DNA from: Styela clava | Taxonomy: Eukaryota > Chordata > Ascidiacea > Stolidobranchia > Styelidae | Reading direction: 5' to 3' | Assembly: GCF_964204865.1 (NCBI RefSeq) | Contig: NC_135260.1 | Coordinates: 8,246,001 to 8,310,000 of the forward strand | Length of the DNA stretch: 64,000 nt | Shown: positions 17,526 through 30,516 of the stretch, piece after piece | Layout: the number at the start of each line of letters is the position of its first letter | Position numbering within the stretch: the first letter of the stretch is position 1 | Made by a program: the position numbers and the translations under genes | Notes under the pieces: generated by a model | What the model was told of the DNA's origin: nothing | The model's database searches: none | The model's input: the letters and a program-made list of their open reading frames with translations, nothing else

Positions 17526-18706
17526 AACAAACAAAAAACTCAATAGAGTCACTCATTTGATAATTGCTGGTACAGTTTTACAACCTCTAAACTTCAAATC
17601 ACGAGAGCTTCAACTGAATCTATTCTACAAAAAAGAAGTTTTTTTCATACAACTGCTTGTGTCGGTTGAAATTAATCAAATTCTTGATGCCATTTTTCTA
17701 TACTATAAGACTTGGTTAATTTATCCACGTTTCTGCAACATAAATTTAGACATTGGGAGCTTCTCTTGCACAGCCACTGGTGATATACGGTCACTGCATC
17801 AAATCATCTACAGCTAATGGCAACTCAACCCGCTTCTGACCGGGCATGAATAATGTACTATTTTTTCATACATCTGCACTTTCTTCACCTATCTTTTTAT
17901 TTAAAAAATTTCGGTGCCTATAAATAGTACACACCGCTTGAACGGGTGAATCTATTTGTGTTAGTTCTAGTAATTGTGCTTGCCCTAGTTCTATGCTGCA
18001 TATATTTTACAATAAAACTCATGGTTACCTAAATCTTTCGTAAATTTACGGCTGGGCATACAAAGTAAAGTACAAAAGAGTAACTGGTTCGCCAAGGCTT
18101 AACAATACGGGGACTGAGTATCTATCTCGGGTAAAAAGCTGCTGTTCTCTTAACGCAAACAAATACCTCCGTATCATACTAAATCACTGCGGGACTGGAG
18201 AGGCAGAAAATTCTGGGATGACTTGACGACTTGCGCATCACCCTAGCTTGTTCTTAGTTTGGCCATAGCCAAGCGCAGGTTATGGAGCTGTGTGGGTCAC
18301 CTATTCAAACCGTGGAAAGATAATACTAACAAAAAGGTTTAGTGAACATGACCGCTGGCATGAACAATTAAGTGCCTGAGTATTCCAATGTATGAACTAA
18401 TGAGGAGCCTTCCAGTGAAGCAATCACCTTTGGTGAGATGGAATCACCAGTTTCACTCCAAGAGTGTCAATGGGCAATATCCATAACAAGTTTTTGAATA
18501 ACATACAATCAACTTCATACAAAAAAGATTCTGCTGTGGAGGCAGTGTATTTAAGTAACAAATATTACTTATATTGAATTGTTGTAAACCAGTCTGGTTT
18601 CATTAAACTAGCAGCAGTAATGGCAGTCCAGAGACGGTGGCAGGCATTCTGCGGAATTGAACCCTAATCCCTACCGAGAATGTCGGAGTTATTCTCTCAT
18701 GACTAG
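17526..18706. other. Convergent gap between the PDLIM-like gene and BOP1
   Basis: This gap holds the 3' UTRs of two convergent genes. No LIM exon or other coding segment was found. An aataaa at 18011 suits the plus-strand gene. Confidence 0.6.
18600..18706 (-). repeat. tRNA-like (SINE-like) segment in the BOP1 3' UTR
   Basis: On the minus strand, just after the BOP1 stop, the sequence contains gggttcaattccgc, which resembles a pol III B box or T-arm. It is preceded by an anticodon-arm-like stretch (gagagaataactccgac). No clear A box or aminoacyl stem is visible, so a tRNA-derived SINE fragment is more likely than a tRNA gene. Confidence 0.35.
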
Positions 18707-21700
18707 TTATGAAAACAATCGTATTGTGTTGTCAGCAGCAGATGAAAAAATCCACGGTTGAGATGGATGGAAACAACAATCTAAAACACCTAAATTCCTT
18801 TCTACTCTGTGACCTTTTAATACCTTCACAGGAACAATAAGTGGATTCTGCAGAAGATCACTAAAAATGGAAACAAATATAAAATTAAAAAGCAGAGAAT
18901 TCTGTGTAGTTCGAGAGATATGAAGAGACAAATTTTATAACAAAGTCTGTCAAAAAGAAATCAAATCCATATAAACTTATATAAACCAACATAGAATTCC
19001 TATTAATATGACACTGGAATTGATGGAAAAATCAAGTTTTTACAAATCACACATTTTATTATTTTTCCACATTAAAAAGACTAAATTGAATTATTATAAT
19101 ACCTTTCAAATTTTTCAAGGATCTTCCTATTTAAAGTAAAAATTCATCAAACACTCGTACTCACCTATATACCATACCATGACTGACAATAACAGATCCA
19201 TCATCAGAACACGAGGCAAATAATGGATAACGTTTATGATAACAACATGATCTAATCGCTCGCTTGTGATACCGTAATGTTTGATATGGTTTCATTGATA
19301 AATCCATATCAAACCACATCAATCGTCCATCATAACTTCCAACCAAAATATCATCACCTAAAAAATGATCATTGTTATAACGGGTATCGCCAAACAGATT
19401 TTCGATTTCAAGATTTGTATTTGAGACAAAATAACAAAATTTTATATATGTATGAAGTTTCTAAACGAGAATATATGTTCAGAGACCAAAGACTGATCGA
19501 TCGAAAGTTAGGGGATCCCCCAAAACAGCGCTCTTACTCCATAGTGACACCTTGTGTCCCGTCACTAATTAATCAATAACTCGCTAATTATACGACATAA
19601 TTCGTCCAAAATTGATAGGCTTCTGGTCCGAGATATGATAAACGGACATGCAAAATTTGGAGCAGATTCAATCTCGCTTTCGTGAGATATCGCGTGCATC
19701 TAACAGACAGACAGACATACAGACAAATTCTTAAAATCTATAAATAATAACCAGTATTTGAAAAGAAGACGTATATACTAATATCCATCTTTGCCTCAAA
19801 TAGAAGGCATTTATTATATTGGAACATATTTGAATCACATATACCCACTTGATTCAAACTGCTTATTTTCATTAATTTTTGGTTTAATATATGGTTTAAA
19901 TTATACAGTTTGATGTTCTAAATTCTATCATTTTTTAGTTTCGAAAAGTGCAGTAATTGGGTATAATGGACTGAATGATACAAAAATCTACTATGTTTAA
20001 GACTAACCTTTTGGATGAACAGAAATACTAGAAATCCATTTTGCATTTGCAATTAATTTTTTACTTAACGTCTGTTTGATCAGGTTGTAAACACGAATGA
20101 TAGTTTGTGACTGTAACAGAAAATTAAATTTGAATAATTGTGACAGTTAGCATGGTTCAATATATGATTAAGCTGGTAGCCATTCATTTTTGAACAAGCT
20201 GGCTTTTGATACCAGCGCAGAGCAGCAATCTTGCAATTTTAAAATTACTATATCAAAGTTCCTATTACTCTATCCAATCCTACCCAGCAAACATTGTCAT
20301 AGATCCTCAACAAAGGAAAAATCTCGGCATATCTTTCGAAAAGACACAAAATTGGTCTCCTCAGAAATTTCAAAATATCTTAAAATATATTTTCTTCAAA
20401 CAACTCCTTAGGAAATAAGATTGCAAAGAAAAGCAGATGATCAGTGTAAAAAAGCAGATGTCTTGGAGTAAATGCAAATTTTACATTACTTTATCATGGA
20501 CATGGATAATCATTTTTCACACCATTTTAAAAAAAAAATCATGCAGAATTCCAACTCACCGCTACAAATAAGAAAGGTCTGTTTGGATGAAATAGAACAC
20601 ATTGTACTAATCCTTTGCATTTACTGAATGGATTTTGTGACCTTCGTTTGGTTAGCTGATGAAGAAGTACTTGCATATGTCCATTACCTGGCAATACTGT
20701 GGCAAAATAATCACCTTTACCATGCCAGGTAACTTTGGAAACAGCCTGCAAAATAAATAAGTATGATTAATTAAAATATACAAAAATTCAAAAGTAATTC
20801 ATCTTATGAAATAACTTTTGTTTTTAAAAAAGAAAATCAGACTAAATTTATGATCTGCAAAATTCATGCAAAAAAGTGTGAAAAATAAATGTGATACATA
20901 CAGAAAATTATTTGGTAATTTTTCACTAAATCAATCTAAAAACAACATTTGAATATATAATTTTACTGGCAATAAATGCTTCTAACTACTAAACAACATT
21001 GATTTATGATTTAGTCAAGACAAGTACTGTATCAAAGTGTACCGAAAAGTATCAAACTGTACCTAATTTTACAAAAAAAAGATATAACACCAAAACAACT
21101 ATTTTTTACTAAGTCCATATAAAAAAATATAATTTATAATTTTGCTTTCTATGAGGCAATTTCAACTAATAAACCAATAGCTAATTATTAGTAAATTTTC
21201 AATATTCGTGTATGTGTTTTCACACAAATGTACCAATTTTGACACTAAAATTATTTCTGATTCAACTACCTTTCCATGATCCAATACAATTCTGAAACCA
21301 TTTTTGAATTCTTCTCCTGGTTCGACAATACGCCATGGTATTAATTGACTAGAGGCTGCATTTTCATTTCCAATTTCGGTATCTTCTTGAGATGGTTCTT
21401 CGTAAGAATTTATCAATTGATCAGATGCTTGACATATCAATCTATCTCCAACATAAGGATTGATAATCACCACTGAATTTGCACTGAAAAACAGAAGAGA
21501 TATGAGTGGAAAAGTAAATATATAACGGACTAAAATTGATTGATAGTATAAAAATAGAGCAATGTTCAAATTAACACAAAGGCCAAAACAAAGTAGTATC
21601 AAATTTTAGCCTTCCAGCGACAACAATCTTTAACTAATAAAAATTTCAAAGTAATTGATCCAGTATTTAAAAAGAAGGAGGGTTTTTATACAACAACATG

Positions 21701-24700
21701 AATAGTAAACAATCCATAGGTCCACCCTGGTTCCATTACATTTGAACCAACGTACATTTGAACCCGTAATTTGAACCCAAGACAATTGCACCTATGAAAA
21801 TTTTTTTGTTTTACTGATATTTGAACCCATACTAACCCTCCCCCATGGGTTTTAGCACCCGCATATAGATTGAACCCGCAGATATACACATGAGTTCAAA
21901 TGTGCGCTGGTTCAAATGTATGGCCACCGTCCACTCTGTGTCAAAAACAAAAATCAAAGCAGATATTTTCAAAGCATACACTCCATTGAGCATTGGTTCC
22001 AAACCCCTACAATATCTTGCATATAAATAACATCTGTGAAATGTTAAAAAATGTAAAATGTTATCTGTAAAATCTTACATTACAGCAGCCAGCAGACAGA
22101 CACTTGCATTGGGACACCATACCACACATTTGACAACATCATCAGTATGAATGATTCGAACACATCTACCACTACTCACTTCCCAAACACGAATAGTTTT
22201 ATCATCACTACCTGAAAGAAAAGATCAATTACAATCTAATTAGGTTTAATTGAAATTGAGTTTTTCCTATCATAGCGATTCAGGTTGGTGGACTCAAATA
22301 TTAATAATAATATGTAAGGATATAAAAGATACAGATCAAGTTTAAGCTTGTTCTAACGAACATCGATATATTTGAAATTTGTGCATTGAACTCGATTAGA
22401 CAAGAGGTCCCGTGAAAATCTAATGCAATTCAACCCTAAATTTTTGACATTCAAGGCGCTCATAATTGGAATTATAATTATAGTTTTCTAATTTAGAATC
22501 CCATCAAACAAATTATCATAATTCTGAATACTCTGAATGGGTAAACACCAAAAATGAAAAGATAAAGCGGTAGCGTCACTTATCTGGATTCTAAAATATT
22601 AATAATATATTTGTATTTGGAATATCAAAAATCACGCAAATTATTGTAATGTAAAGCAATTAATTACCTGAAGCGATCCATTGTCCAGATTGATGAACAG
22701 AAATGGACCTAATGATATTTTCATGTCCTCGATAACATAGAGCTTGTACTGTAGGAAATGGTTGCAAGTCACTCGGTTTTGGTAATTTTGGAATCAAATC
22801 TTCTGGATCAACATTAACCTGGAAAAATTGTTGGAAGATCATTTTATGGAAGAAGAAGTTGTACCAGAATTCAGACACTGTTTGATTGGACAATCCAAAA
22901 ATTTGAATTTACGATATTCACTCTGGAGCAATAGAGACGCAATTACCAAAATATATTTATGCAGAAGAGCGTCTCACATTATCAGTGATTTCATGCAAAT
23001 GAAATTGGACCACATAAAATAATACATGGTACACAAAGTCAAAAAGATTTTTATATTGTCGTCAAGAAGCAAACTGATTTCACAAATTTGCGTTACTACC
23101 TGTACTTAGAACTTGACATAAAATGATCAAATCTTTTCAGAGACCACTTGTAACATTGTATGACTTTTTGCACACAAAAGCAAACTTGTGCATCGCATGA
23201 TCAAATTTGCATATATTATGAAAATTTGATAATTTAATCAGTAAAGTGAAAGTTTCTCCCCAAAAGTTTGTATTACAGACAGTAAATCTATGACTTTAAA
23301 GTTTGGGAATTTGTGCTCTAGTTTCTCAAATAAAGAATGAAATCCTGCCCCCTTTCAGCCAGAAGACTAGAAATGCAAACTTACTCTCATTTTTCGTTGT
23401 CTTGGACATAAATATAAATCAAGGCATCTTGCAAAAGCATCTTGAATAAATTTAGGATACTGAGGAACTTTCCGTAAACAATCATATTTTTGAGGCACAA
23501 AATTTGTTTTCCTATCCTCTGGATCCTCTTGTTCCCATGCCAGTCTCTAGATAGAGTATTTTTTGATTGAAATAGGATAATTCGAGTAAATTGCTATTAA
23601 AAATAGAGTGTCTTTATCAGCGTAGCAAGTTTAATAATAGAGGAAAAACCTAATAGGTATTATATTTGAACAATATACATATAAACATTCTCGAATTTGA
23701 ATGGAAACTTGTAGAACTCCATGACTGCCCCGGTGAAACCCCGGTAGAGAACAACTGGGTTAGAAAATTGACGTTGGTTGCGAATACAGGTCCGATACAA
23801 TTTTAATATATCACAATTCTCGAAAAAATCATAAAATGTACTAAACTCCCAACTTCAAATTTCGTTGAAATAATGAAAAAAACAGTACTTTCCACGATGG
23901 GTAATCTTCTATTAAACTTTTACTGGATGATTTATAAGCTAAAAGAAAAAATTAAAGTCACCTCTTCTTCGGACATTAGATATTCAGGTGGAGGATTATA
24001 AGAAGCTTCATGTCCTGGCAATTTGACTTTTGGTGCAGGAATATGCATCTTACGACGAGCAATTTGACTGTGTGACTGGAATTTAATACAAGAAAAAATA
24101 TAAAATATTTTACTATTCAATTATTATTGCAATCACAAAGAGAGAGAGAGAGAGAGAGAGACATAATCATATGACAAACCATGCCTTCTGATACCGTTAC
24201 GAGTTACCAGTTTTAGGAATAGCCAAGAAGTTGGATGTTTCATGTTTATGGATTTAATTAGTAAACAGGCAAACGATCTATGCAGACTAGAATATTTACA
24301 GAGTGGCCTACATAGTAATTTTTTCAAAATATTTGAAACCGATAATTGAGCAAAAATTTCATATTTTCTTTATGCTCACCAAGTTTTCATCTTTGCTATC
24401 TGCCCACAAATCAAAAAATACAGGTTGTTCATCTTCTTTTTTCTCTTTTCTAGGTTTTAACCAACCCATCTTGATGGCATGCACAAGTTTCCCAACCTAG
24501 AAATGTATTCAACAAAAACTGTTAAATCTGTAGTTTTACGTGTTTACATTAATATCAGAGTCGAGGCCAGATTTGTGTTTCAATATTCCCGGAGAATTCG
24601 GGAAATATTCGTTCGAAATTTTGAACTTCCAATACTGGTGAGCAAGGTCAAAATTTGAATGGAAACTGAAAAGCCTAACCCATTCCCATTTGATCATTTT

Positions 24701-27529
24701 GAAAGATGAATATTTAATGATTTTAAAACAAAAACACTTTGTTGAAATACAGTTCTAGCCATCAAACATATACCTGTTGGTCACAATTCAAATAGCAAAC
24801 TGTTTCATTTCGCCAACTCAAAATTCTTACTACTGACCTTAAGTTTTTCATGATGTGATGGTGTAAAACTTCTCTTGTGTGCTGGTGCATTGTTGATAGG
24901 ATGAATCATTTTTTCATGTGTGAAGAAATCGACATAAGGCTAAATAGCAAAAGACAAAACCTTATAATCCAGATCTTTGAAATAAAAAGCAAAAACTTCC
25001 TTCATTCAATAGAAACAAGCCAGGGAGGCTAATTATACTGAGATACATATCTCCTATTCCCGAGCTTCCATACTCTTTTTTTATTTCATACCTATAACGA
25101 CGCTCCAGAAGTGTGTGTACCAAAATGGAGGTGACTAATTTTGTTCGCTTACTTTACATCAAGTTGTATAAAGGGACTGAAACCTATGGGCAGGGGGTAT
25201 ATTCACTTGGCTAACACAGACAGTCCACGAACTCGTAATAGAACTAAAATGAGAAAAATCGGAATAAGATTATGGCCCAACCCTGACCTGGTACACAAAA
25301 TACAGGAGTACACCTGAGTCTATACCTGCTTTACCAACAAAATCCACTAAAGGTATGTCTCACAAAATCTAGGGGAAAATAATTTATGTATCTATTCCCT
25401 TATTAAGTCTTCAAGTTTGACGCTTATTTTTAAAACAAATTGATATGTTACCTCATAGGGATCGATTGTTGAATTATAAAATTTTCCAGTCTTAAGTCTT
25501 GACACAAGTTGCAATTCATCTTCAGTCAATTTATGATCACGAGCTGTGTTTTCATCATAAACAGTTTTCCTGAGAAAATGAAATCATAAATAGAATTAGC
25601 ACCAATACTATAGACAGCAGTAGGTGGTTCAGATATTACCCATATTATATTTTCAAAGCCCAGATCATTAAAGTAAAGAGTTTAGAGACTCTTATTTAAC
25701 CAAGAATTGTAGAAAACACAAGGTACAGCTGTAATATAGAAACACCAGACAATAAATTATTAAAATTCCTTAAATAAAAAAATAAATCCTTGATTCCAAT
25801 ATCTTACCAATAATCAGGATTGTCCATTTTGTCTAAAAATTTATCCAGTTCATCCATATTTCTGATGGGTTTAGATATTTGTTTCCCATCCAAGTCATAA
25901 CCGATATGTGGGAAATTCTCGTACCATTTCATAGGTATATTTCCTACTGTGTTCCTAATATCCTGTAAATGAAGAAAATATACATATTACATAAACACCA
26001 TCGGAAACATGGGAGGAAAAATGGTGCTACGCCAGGTGATTCGAATTGAGATATTCACATTTAGCAATAGGCAGTAATTTGAAAACTGTTGGCTATCTCT
26101 GAGAAATTTTCTTTTCCATATGACGCTTACTCATGTCTTTCATACTTGTACTAGCAGCAACTGATATCTAATGACATGTGTGGAATCGTTCTCGTTCGAC
26201 ATTGCCTATCTAATTTATTACAAGCTGGGTAAAACTAATTATAGACTATATTTTTTTATGGTTCTGTTTCAAATAAATGTAAAATTAAATTAAATGTTTC
26301 AAATAAATGTGATAAAAAATTCATTTTATAATTTTAATAATAATAATAATTTTAGCAATAGACCTTTCTGAATGATATTTTTCTTTTGATGTCGTTTTTT
26401 TAGACAAATTCACTCAAAGATTATTTGTTGTTGGATATTCGCAACAACAGACTTTGTTGAAGTGCACATTCAACAGATCTATGATATTCTTATATTATAT
26501 ACAATGTTACCTCTTCATCAGATGTGTCATTATCATCATTATTGGCATCTGTAACGTCAGAGGATGGTGTTACTCGCTTTATGATTGATGAAGATTCTGT
26601 TTTCTCTTGATCCTGATTTCTTTCATCACTCAATTTTAAATAATCTTCATCAACACCAGAATCTTCACTTGATAAATCAAAATCTGGGAAAATAATGAAT
26701 GGAATAAAGCATAGCCCAAAAAATTGAGTTGGCGTACAATAGCGTAAATATTGACAAAATGAATCCATTCAGCAGTGCGGATAAGATAGATAGTTAATCT
26801 TGAAAAATTCATACATTAATAAACACTAATAGAAAGAGAAAATTCTGGAGAGCGAGCAAAACCTCGCAAAATAAATATAGACATATTATTGGAATTTTAG
26901 TCCGATGTTTCTGTTCGTGCTTTAATTGGAATGGCGTCATGTTTGAATCTTCATAAAGTAAATGTTTTCGACTCCCAGGGTTTGAAATTTCAAGCATGAT
27001 TATTTGAGCAGGTAGGATTGGAAAATGAAATTTTCTAGAAAAAATTTTGTTACCAAGAGTGACAGATTGAGTCAAAATTTTAAGAAATGAATTGATGAAA
27101 ATGTTCTCGGGAATTTAACAAGATCAATAAATTTCATAAACACAATGTTAATTACCTGACTCATTTTCACTCAGTTCATCTTCAGAGGACTCCTCTATCT
27201 TTATATTAGTGTCAAGAATCTGAATAAATAGAATAATAATATGACCGTCAAAAAATATTTCAGTATTTATATTGTCTCATATCTGCATATGTGATTACAG
27301 GATTAGTGCATAGAGGAGTACTGGAGTAGGTTAGGTCAGGTAATTTAGTAACTGCTGGTCCCAATGCTGTTTATGTCAGTAGTAATAACTTATGACGTTA
27401 CCAATATTTGAAAGTTTGTGGAATTTTAAATATTTTAAAATCTGGAAATAAAATCTTCAGTTTTACAGAATTGTCACTTACTTTATTACTATCGTCATCC
27501 AGCTTCCGCTTTTCAATTGACTTCCTCAT
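18707..27529 (-). CDS. BOP1: Ribosome biogenesis protein BOP1 (WD-repeat, PeBoW complex)
   Basis: Sixteen exons on the minus strand join in frame to 728 residues (human about 746): 27482-27529, 27156-27219, 26511-26683, 25808-25962, 25452-25569, 24838-24939, 24380-24496, 23962-24075, 23385-23546, 22668-22818, 22079-22211, 21270-21483, 20560-20745, 20008-20110, 19165-19357, 18707-18860. All introns are GT-AG with matching phase. The N-terminus ([16 protein letters not shown]) leads into an acidic Ser/Asp/Glu region, then the BOP1NT domain ([20 protein letters not shown], then [20 protein letters not shown]). The WD40 propeller follows, with [48 protein letters not shown] and the end [19 protein letters not shown]1 acts with PES1 and WDR12 in the nucleolus, in 28S/5.8S rRNA maturation and 60S assembly. 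The gene looks intact, and its introns carry several repeats. Confidence 0.96.
19490..19745. repeat. Invertebrate-type dispersed repeat with CAGA tract (BOP1 intron)
   Basis: An intronic segment runs from about gatcgaaagttagggg to a (caga)n-like tract. It includes gagatatcgcgtgcat and a caaaatttggagcag block. Sequences of this style (aaatttg...atc, gagatatc, then a cagacaga tail) are common in dispersed repeats of marine invertebrates. I cannot assign a family, and no second copy is in this window. Confidence 0.35.
21601..21690 (+). repeat. Fragment of the TTGGACAC MITE family (BOP1 intron)
   Basis: This segment (agccttccagcgacaac, then aaatttcaaagtaattgatc, then cagtatttaaaaag) aligns by eye with 39470-39560 and, in reverse, with the centre of 59845-60111. 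Ends are missing, so it is an internal fragment of that family. Confidence 0.55.
21733..21923. mobile_element. MITE with about 30-bp inverted repeats (BOP1 intron)
   Basis: The left end ccattacatttgaaccaacg is followed by tacatttgaac. On the opposite strand the right end reads ccatacatttgaaccagcgc followed by acatttgaac. The arms match over about 30 bp with few differences around a roughly 130-bp centre that repeats ttgaaccc several times. It lies in the intron between BOP1 exons 11 and 12. The superfamily is not identified. Confidence 0.6.
24139..24162 (+). repeat. (AG)n microsatellite in BOP1 intron
   Basis: About twelve uninterrupted AG dinucleotides, some 64 bp upstream (in gene orientation) of the acceptor of BOP1 exon 8. 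In the transcript it reads as a CU-rich tract. Confidence 0.85.
25155..25312 (+). repeat. Dispersed repeat, copy 1 of 2 (BOP1 intron)
   Basis: It starts catcaagttgtataaaggga and shares ttcacttggctaacac, gacagtcc.cgaactc, taatagaacta and ggtacacaaaatacaggagt with 53797-53935 in the same orientation. Inverted repeats and coding frames are not evident, so the class is unknown. Confidence 0.6.
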
Positions 27530-28115
27530 TCTAATCCAAGTGTGAGATCTTTTTAATTACTACAAATCAAATTGTTTATGCAATACTGCAATACCGGTAC
27601 CCTGACCTGACAGCAGGAAAGTATGTCGGTATGGTACGTACAGACAGACGTACGGTAGGCTACTCTGGACAGAAAAATAAATCAATCAATTACAAACTTG
27701 CTGACAAAAAACTCTTCAATAATCAGGCACTATCAGTCAGTCAGTAGGTCAGCATGGGAAAATATGGCAAAAGCATCGCATGGTGACATGCTTGTGCTTT
27801 TCTTCAAAAACGTGAAAACAAACCCTTCGTAAAAAACAGGACTCCAACCACCGTCGTTACACCGATGCAATTCTGATACAGGAGACATTGCATGGCAAAA
27901 ATATCTAATGGTCATTTCTGAAGCATTATATGGAAAGAAGCAATTATCAAGTTGACAAAGCACAAAAATCAAAAACTGAAATGTATTAGAGAATGCGAAA
28001 ATAAGCAGATTTATATTGGTATCCGTAGTTATAAATGATATTTTACTGGATAAGATAAATGGGAAAAAGTATTAACGAAGTTTGAAGAACTTAAAAGGAA
28101 AACATCAAAAAGAAT
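27530..28115. other. BOP1 upstream region up to the tandem array
   Basis: About 590 bp must hold the BOP1 promoter. No TATA box or CpG island is obvious. The last 60 bases (28057-28116) can be read on the plus strand as KWEKVLTKFEELKRKTSKRI, which resembles the region between endonuclease and reverse transcriptase of L1-type ORF2. This is tentative but matters because L1 sequence resumes right after the array. Confidence 0.4.
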
Positions 28116-29323
28116 CCAGGGTAAGGTCGCTGCGCTACCCGCGAGGGGAAATGTATGGAAATATTTGTAGTAAATTTAGAAGCATATGTTTGTTTGAAGT
28201 TTGTTGGAGGACCCGGGTCGTTGCGCCGGACGAATGACGGAAATTCGTCCGGCGCTGTGCCCCCGACCACTCTAGTCCATTAGGAAGTTCAAATACCCTG
28301 TAATAAACTGATCACCCCTTACCGGAGTCGAATTTTTCCAATTTTAAGGTCCGTGATCACTCAACCGTTACGAAATTTTTTTGACATAAACTAGACCTCA
28401 ACTACCTTGCATGACCCGAATATGGCGCCTCTACCTTCTACCATTCTCGAGATATAACGTGAAATCACTGGGGCGTGACTGAGGTGATGGAGAAATAAAA
28501 TTTCTTTCAAAATAGATTCAAATAATTTTTCTAAACATGCCCATGCCTTTACTTTCTCAACAGGTCCTTTCAGAGGCCCGCAATAAGCCAAAATCACTAG
28601 ACCATGACTGGGGAGTGAGAGAAAAAAAATTTCTTGAAAAAAGCATTAAACTAAATTTTCCCAACATATCTATCTATTTTATTTCTCGATAGCTCAATTT
28701 TTAGGTGCGCAACCTTCTTACGCCACTGGAGGGCGATTGGGAGGGGGAATTCCCAAGATTCAGGTGGTGAAATATTCTATATATTAGTCCCTTTGAGGTT
28801 TAAGCATCACTTTGCCCCAAAACCAATTCCAAGTGCTCCTAATAGCCCAAAAACCATATTATCTAAGTGGGCGTGGCTTTCCACACGTTTTCTCACCACT
28901 GGGGGGGCGGTGGCAGTGCCCCCACCCCCAATTGCACTTGGAAAAAATCCCAATACTCGGGCAAACGCTTTCTGGCCCCGGAAACGCAGCTAAACGACTT
29001 CTAAACCCCAAAATCACTCTTGCGAGACTTGATTGACAGCTTGAAATAATTAATGTCACGCAACCTTAAATTTGGGCCACCAAAAGCCCGTTTTGGCCCA
29101 CTTCCTTTGGCCCGATCGTTCTGAAAAATTTTATTTGCTATTTTGGTAACTGCACCCTACTACATGCCAAGTTTCGTTCCGATCGGCCCGCCAGTTTTCT
29201 GGGAAATGGTAACTCGATGGGTCTTAGCCAAGAGACTTCGTCACATTATTTTTGCCCTACGCGCAAAGTCTTTTGACCATTACTGTGCATACGCACTAAA
29301 GTGCTACACTGTTGCCTGACCAT
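28116..29323 (+). repeat. Array unit 1, head type A
   Basis: The head is ccagggtaaggtcgctgcgc. A perfect 13-bp stem lies at 28223-28235 and 28243-28255 (gcgccggacgaat/attcgtccggcgc, 7-nt loop). The tail has gcactaaagtgc and gttgcctgaccat. Confidence 0.88.
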
Positions 29324-30516
29324 CCAGGGGAAGGTCGCTACGCTACCCGCGAGGGGAAATGTATGGAAATATTTTTAGTAAATTAAGAAGCAGATGTTTG
29401 TTTGAAGTTTGTTGGAGGACCCGGGTCGTTGCGTCGGACGAATGGCGGAAATTCGTCCGGCGCTGTGCCCCCGACCCCTCTAGTCCATTAAGAAGTTCAA
29501 ATACCCTGTAATAAACTGATCACCCCTAACCGGAGTGGAATTTTTCTAATTTTAAGGTCCGTGATCACTCAACCGTGACGAATTTTTTTTGCCATAAACT
29601 ACCCCTCAACTACCTTGTATGACCCGAATATGGCACCTCTACCTTCTACCATTCTCCAGATATAACGTAAAATCACTGGAGCGTGACTGAGGAGATGGAG
29701 AAATAAAATTTCTTTCAAAATAGATTCAAATAATTTTTCTAAACATGCCCATGCCTTTACTTTCTCAACAGGTCCTTTCAGAGGCCTGCAATAAGCCAAA
29801 ATCACTAGACCATGACTGGGGAGTGAGAGAAAAAAAATTTCTTGAAAAAAGCATTAAACTAAATTTTCCCAACATACCTATCTATTTTATTTCTCGATAT
29901 CTTCGTTTTTAGGTGCGCAACCTTCTTACGCCACTGGAGGGCGATTGGGAGGGGGAAGTCCCAAAGTTGAGGTGGTGAAATATTCTATATATTGGTCCCT
30001 TTGAGATTTGAGCATCACTTTGCCCAAAAACCAATTCCAAGTGCTCCTAATAGCCCCAAAACGATATTACCTAAGTGGGCGTGGCTTTCCACACGTTTTC
30101 TCACCATTGGGGGGGCGGTGGCACTGCCCCCACCCCCAAATATACTTGGAAAAATTCCCAATACTCGGGCAAACGCTCTCCGACCCCGGAAACAGAGCTA
30201 AACGGCCTCTAAACCCCAAACTCACTCTCGCGTGACTTGACGGACAGCCGATTGACCAATCAGCAGCTTCGGGCCACTAAAATCCCGTTTTGGCCCACTT
30301 CCTTTGGCCCGATCGCTCCCAAAAATTTTCTGTGTTCTTTTGGTAACTAGCCCCCGCTACATGCAAAGTTTCGTCCGGATCGGCCCTGTGGTTCTTCAGA
30401 TAATAGTGATTCACGGTCGCTTAGAGTAGTTAGCTTTAGCTATTGACTTTCGTGCAACGAAATTTGATTCTATACTGTGCATACGCACTTTCAGTGCTCT
30501 CGGGTTGCCTAACCAT
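29324..30516 (+). repeat. Array unit 2, head type A
   Basis: The hairpin stem carries a G-T type change (gcgtcgg opposite ccggcgc). The tail switches to gcactttcagtgct and gttgcctaaccat, the variant also found in units 5 and 6. Confidence 0.88.

Noticed and set aside
27733..27972. 79-codon minus-strand ORF upstream of BOP1
   Set aside because: No family features; BOP1 exon 1 already starts at 27529 with a good first intron.
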